In this document: in pieces, positions 35,602-36,983 of the stretch
Position numbering within the stretch: the stretch's first letter is position 1
Layout: every line of letters begins with the position of its first letter
Source of the DNA: an uncultured Granulosicoccaceae bacterium
GTDB taxonomy: Bacteria; Pseudomonadota; Gammaproteobacteria; Granulosicoccales; Granulosicoccaceae
DNA: 36,983 nt
Direction: 5' to 3'
Assembly: GCA_938008205.1 (NCBI GenBank)
Contig: CALLLY010000391.1
Location: 1 to 36,983, forward strand
Notes under the pieces: generated by a model
Databases searched by the model: none
What the model was told of the DNA's origin: nothing
The model's input: only the letters and a program-made list of their open reading frames with translations
Made by a program: the position numbers and the translations under genes

Positions 35602-36983
35602 TTGGCAACCCGATTCCCGCCGGTAGAGAAAGATCCCAACGAAATTCGGCTGCCCCCTCATTCTATTGAGGCTGAGCGGTCGGTGATTGGCGCGCTCATC
35701 CTTAATCCGGATGCGTGGGACAAAATTGCCGATGTTGTCGTGGAAGAAGACTTCTACCGCCACGACCACCGACTCTTCTTCCGTGCGATTGAATCGCTGG
35801 CAGAACGCAACGCACCTCGCGATGCTGTCACTGTTACCGAGCGTCTCGAGAGTAACGGTGATCTTGGTGAGACTGGTGGATTGCCCTATCTCGTAGAACT
35901 GGCAGAGCAAACACCAAGTGCGACCAACATTGTCGCTTACGCCATGATTGTTCGTGAAAGATCGGTTCTGCGTCAGTTGATCTCAACCTGCAACTCGGTA
36001 GCAGATCTGGCGTTCCGACCGGAGGGACTCGGAGTGGCCGAGATTCTTGATTCGGCTGAATCCCAGATGTTTGCGATTGCGGATCAAACCAGTCGTGCCA
36101 CCGCTGGGCTGACGAAAGTCGGCGATATCATGCAGTTGACTAAAGAAAAGCTTGAGGAGCTCGGTGCTAACCCGAGTTCGCTGACCGGTATCTCCACCGG
36201 CTACAAAGATCTCGATAAACTGACCTCGGGACTACAAAAATCGGATCTGATCATTGTTGCTGGTCGACCATCGATGGGTAAAACCTCCTTCTCGATGAAC
36301 ATTGTTGAAAACGTAGCGCTTAGCCAGGAACTGCCGGTAGCCATGTTCAGTATGGAAATGCCAGGCGAGCAGGTGTGTATGAGAATGATTGCGTCACTGA
36401 GCAAAATTGAGCTCAACCGTGTGAGAAACGGTCAACTCAATGATGCGGACTGGGCGCGAATTACCTCGGCAACCAACATATTGCACCAGCACAGCCGGAT
36501 TTTTATTGATGAAACCCCGGCAATGTCACCCACAGAGGTGCGCGCACGCTGCCGCCGACTGGCGCGAGAGCAAGGCGGCATCGGGTTGGTAGTAATTGAT
36601 TATCTTCAGCTGATGCAAACCGGCAACCGCGCTGAGAACCGGGCAACGGAGATTTCTGAAATATCCCGTTCACTCAAAGCATTGGCAAAAGAACTGTCGG
36701 TGCCGGTCATTGCGTTATCGCAGCTCAATCGCAGCCTGGAGAATCGTCCCGACAGACGACCCATTATGTCGGATTTGCGCGAGTCCGGAGCGATTGAGCA
36801 GGATGCTGATGTGATTGCATTTGTCTACCGTGACGAGGTGTACAACCCCGACTCACCTGACAAAGGCACAGCGGAAATTCTTATCCGCAAACAACGTAAC
36901 GGTCCTACCGGCAGCGTTCGATTGACGTTTAACGGTCAGTGGACGCGCTTTGACAACTATGCGCCTGAACACTACGGTGCTCC
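35602..36983 (+). CDS. dnaB: Replicative DNA helicase DnaB, 3' partial
   Basis: The 460 visible codons cover almost the whole protein. The N-terminal helical domain begins at PPHSIEAERSVIGALIL (about residue 17) and the RecA-like domain has Walker A AGRPSMGKTS, Walker B VVIDYLQLM, the SQLNRSLE sensor and the arginine-finger region with RKQRNGP near the C-terminus; the frame is open at the window edge. It unwinds DNA at the fork as a hexamer. The only in-frame start after the upstream TAG is TTG 35602, giving MATRFPPVEKDPNEIRLPP; the nearby ATGs at 35591 and 35597 are in another frame that stops after 11 codons. The reason could be a genuine TTG start or a one-base sequence error. Confidence 0.93.
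   Translation, partial: MATRFPPVEKDPNEIRLPPHSIEAERSVIGALILNPDAWDKIADVVVEEDFYRHDHRLFFRAIESLAERNAPRDAVTVTERLESNGDLGETGGLPYLVELAEQTPSATNIVAYAMIVRERSVLRQLISTCNSVADLAFRPEGLGVAEILDSAESQMFAIADQTSRATAGLTKVGDIMQLTKEKLEELGANPSSLTGISTGYKDLDKLTSGLQKSDLIIVAGRPSMGKTSFSMNIVENVALSQELPVAMFSMEMPGEQVCMRMIASLSKIELNRVRNGQLNDADWARITSATNILHQHSRIFIDETPAMSPTEVRARCRRLAREQGGIGLVVIDYLQLMQTGNRAENRATEISEISRSLKALAKELSVPVIALSQLNRSLENRPDRRPIMSDLRESGAIEQDADVIAFVYRDEVYNPDSPDKGTAEILIRKQRNGPTGSVRLTFNGQWTRFDNYAPEHYGA

Overview
The window reads as chromosomal DNA of a gammaproteobacterium. The right-hand 14 kb carries the housekeeping order hfq-hflX-hflK-hflC-DUF2065-hisZ-purA-(tRNA-Leu)-rnr-rlmB-rpsF-rpsR-DUF2232-rplI-dnaB, which is familiar from Pseudomonas and relatives. 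Proteins are of gammaproteobacterial type (short Hfq, HisZ, Rho-era style GTG/TTG starts), but the exact genus cannot be named from the sequence. No phage, plasmid, integrase, transposase or CRISPR genes were seen.

Layout. (1) 1-4.8 kb: small-molecule metabolism: a 5'-truncated beta-hydroxyacid dehydrogenase, a DMT/EamA exporter, an HpcH/HpaI class II aldolase, a serine beta-lactamase-fold hydrolase and an NnrU-family membrane protein. (2) 5.0-6.4 kb: a cold-shock protein with strong 3' stem-loops, an unrecognised 129-aa protein, and a 160-bp foldback (MITE-like) element. (3) 6.4-8.3 kb: a DDAH/arginine-deiminase-fold amidinohydrolase, convergent with a metal-dependent ureohydrolase. (4) 7.3-18.8 kb: a phenylacetate (paa) catabolic locus arranged as two divergent operons, paaABCDE rightwards and [hydratase-dehydrogenase fusion]-paaZ-paaX-paaI-paaJ-ureohydrolase leftwards. 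They share a perfect 17-bp inverted repeat that overlaps both predicted promoters. (5) 18.8-22.5 kb: a degenerate BY-kinase-like protein of unknown role, then methylmalonyl-CoA epimerase and propionyl-CoA synthetase. (6) 22.8 kb to the end: the conserved housekeeping block, ending inside dnaB.

How the genes fit together. PaaABCE with PaaD make ring-1,2-epoxyphenylacetyl-CoA; PaaZ opens the oxepin ring and oxidises the aldehyde; PaaJ and the fused hydratase/dehydrogenase carry out beta-oxidation to acetyl-CoA and succinyl-CoA; PaaI rescues dead-end CoA thioesters; PaaX is the expected PA-CoA-responsive repressor. The ligase PaaK and a separate PaaG isomerase are not in the window and must be elsewhere or replaced. 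PrpE and Mce belong to propionate use through the methylmalonyl-CoA route. In the housekeeping block Hfq/HflX/HflKC cover RNA chaperoning, ribosome rescue and FtsH control; rnr-rlmB and rpsF-rpsR-rplI cover RNA turnover and ribosome parts; dnaB is the replicative helicase.

The most interesting points are the symmetrical paa operator, the guanidino-type ureohydrolase translationally coupled to paaJ, the BY-kinase-like protein that has lost its recognisable nucleotide-binding motifs, the foldback element at 6.1 kb, and the hairpin-rich gap before dnaB, whose only in-frame start appears to be TTG.
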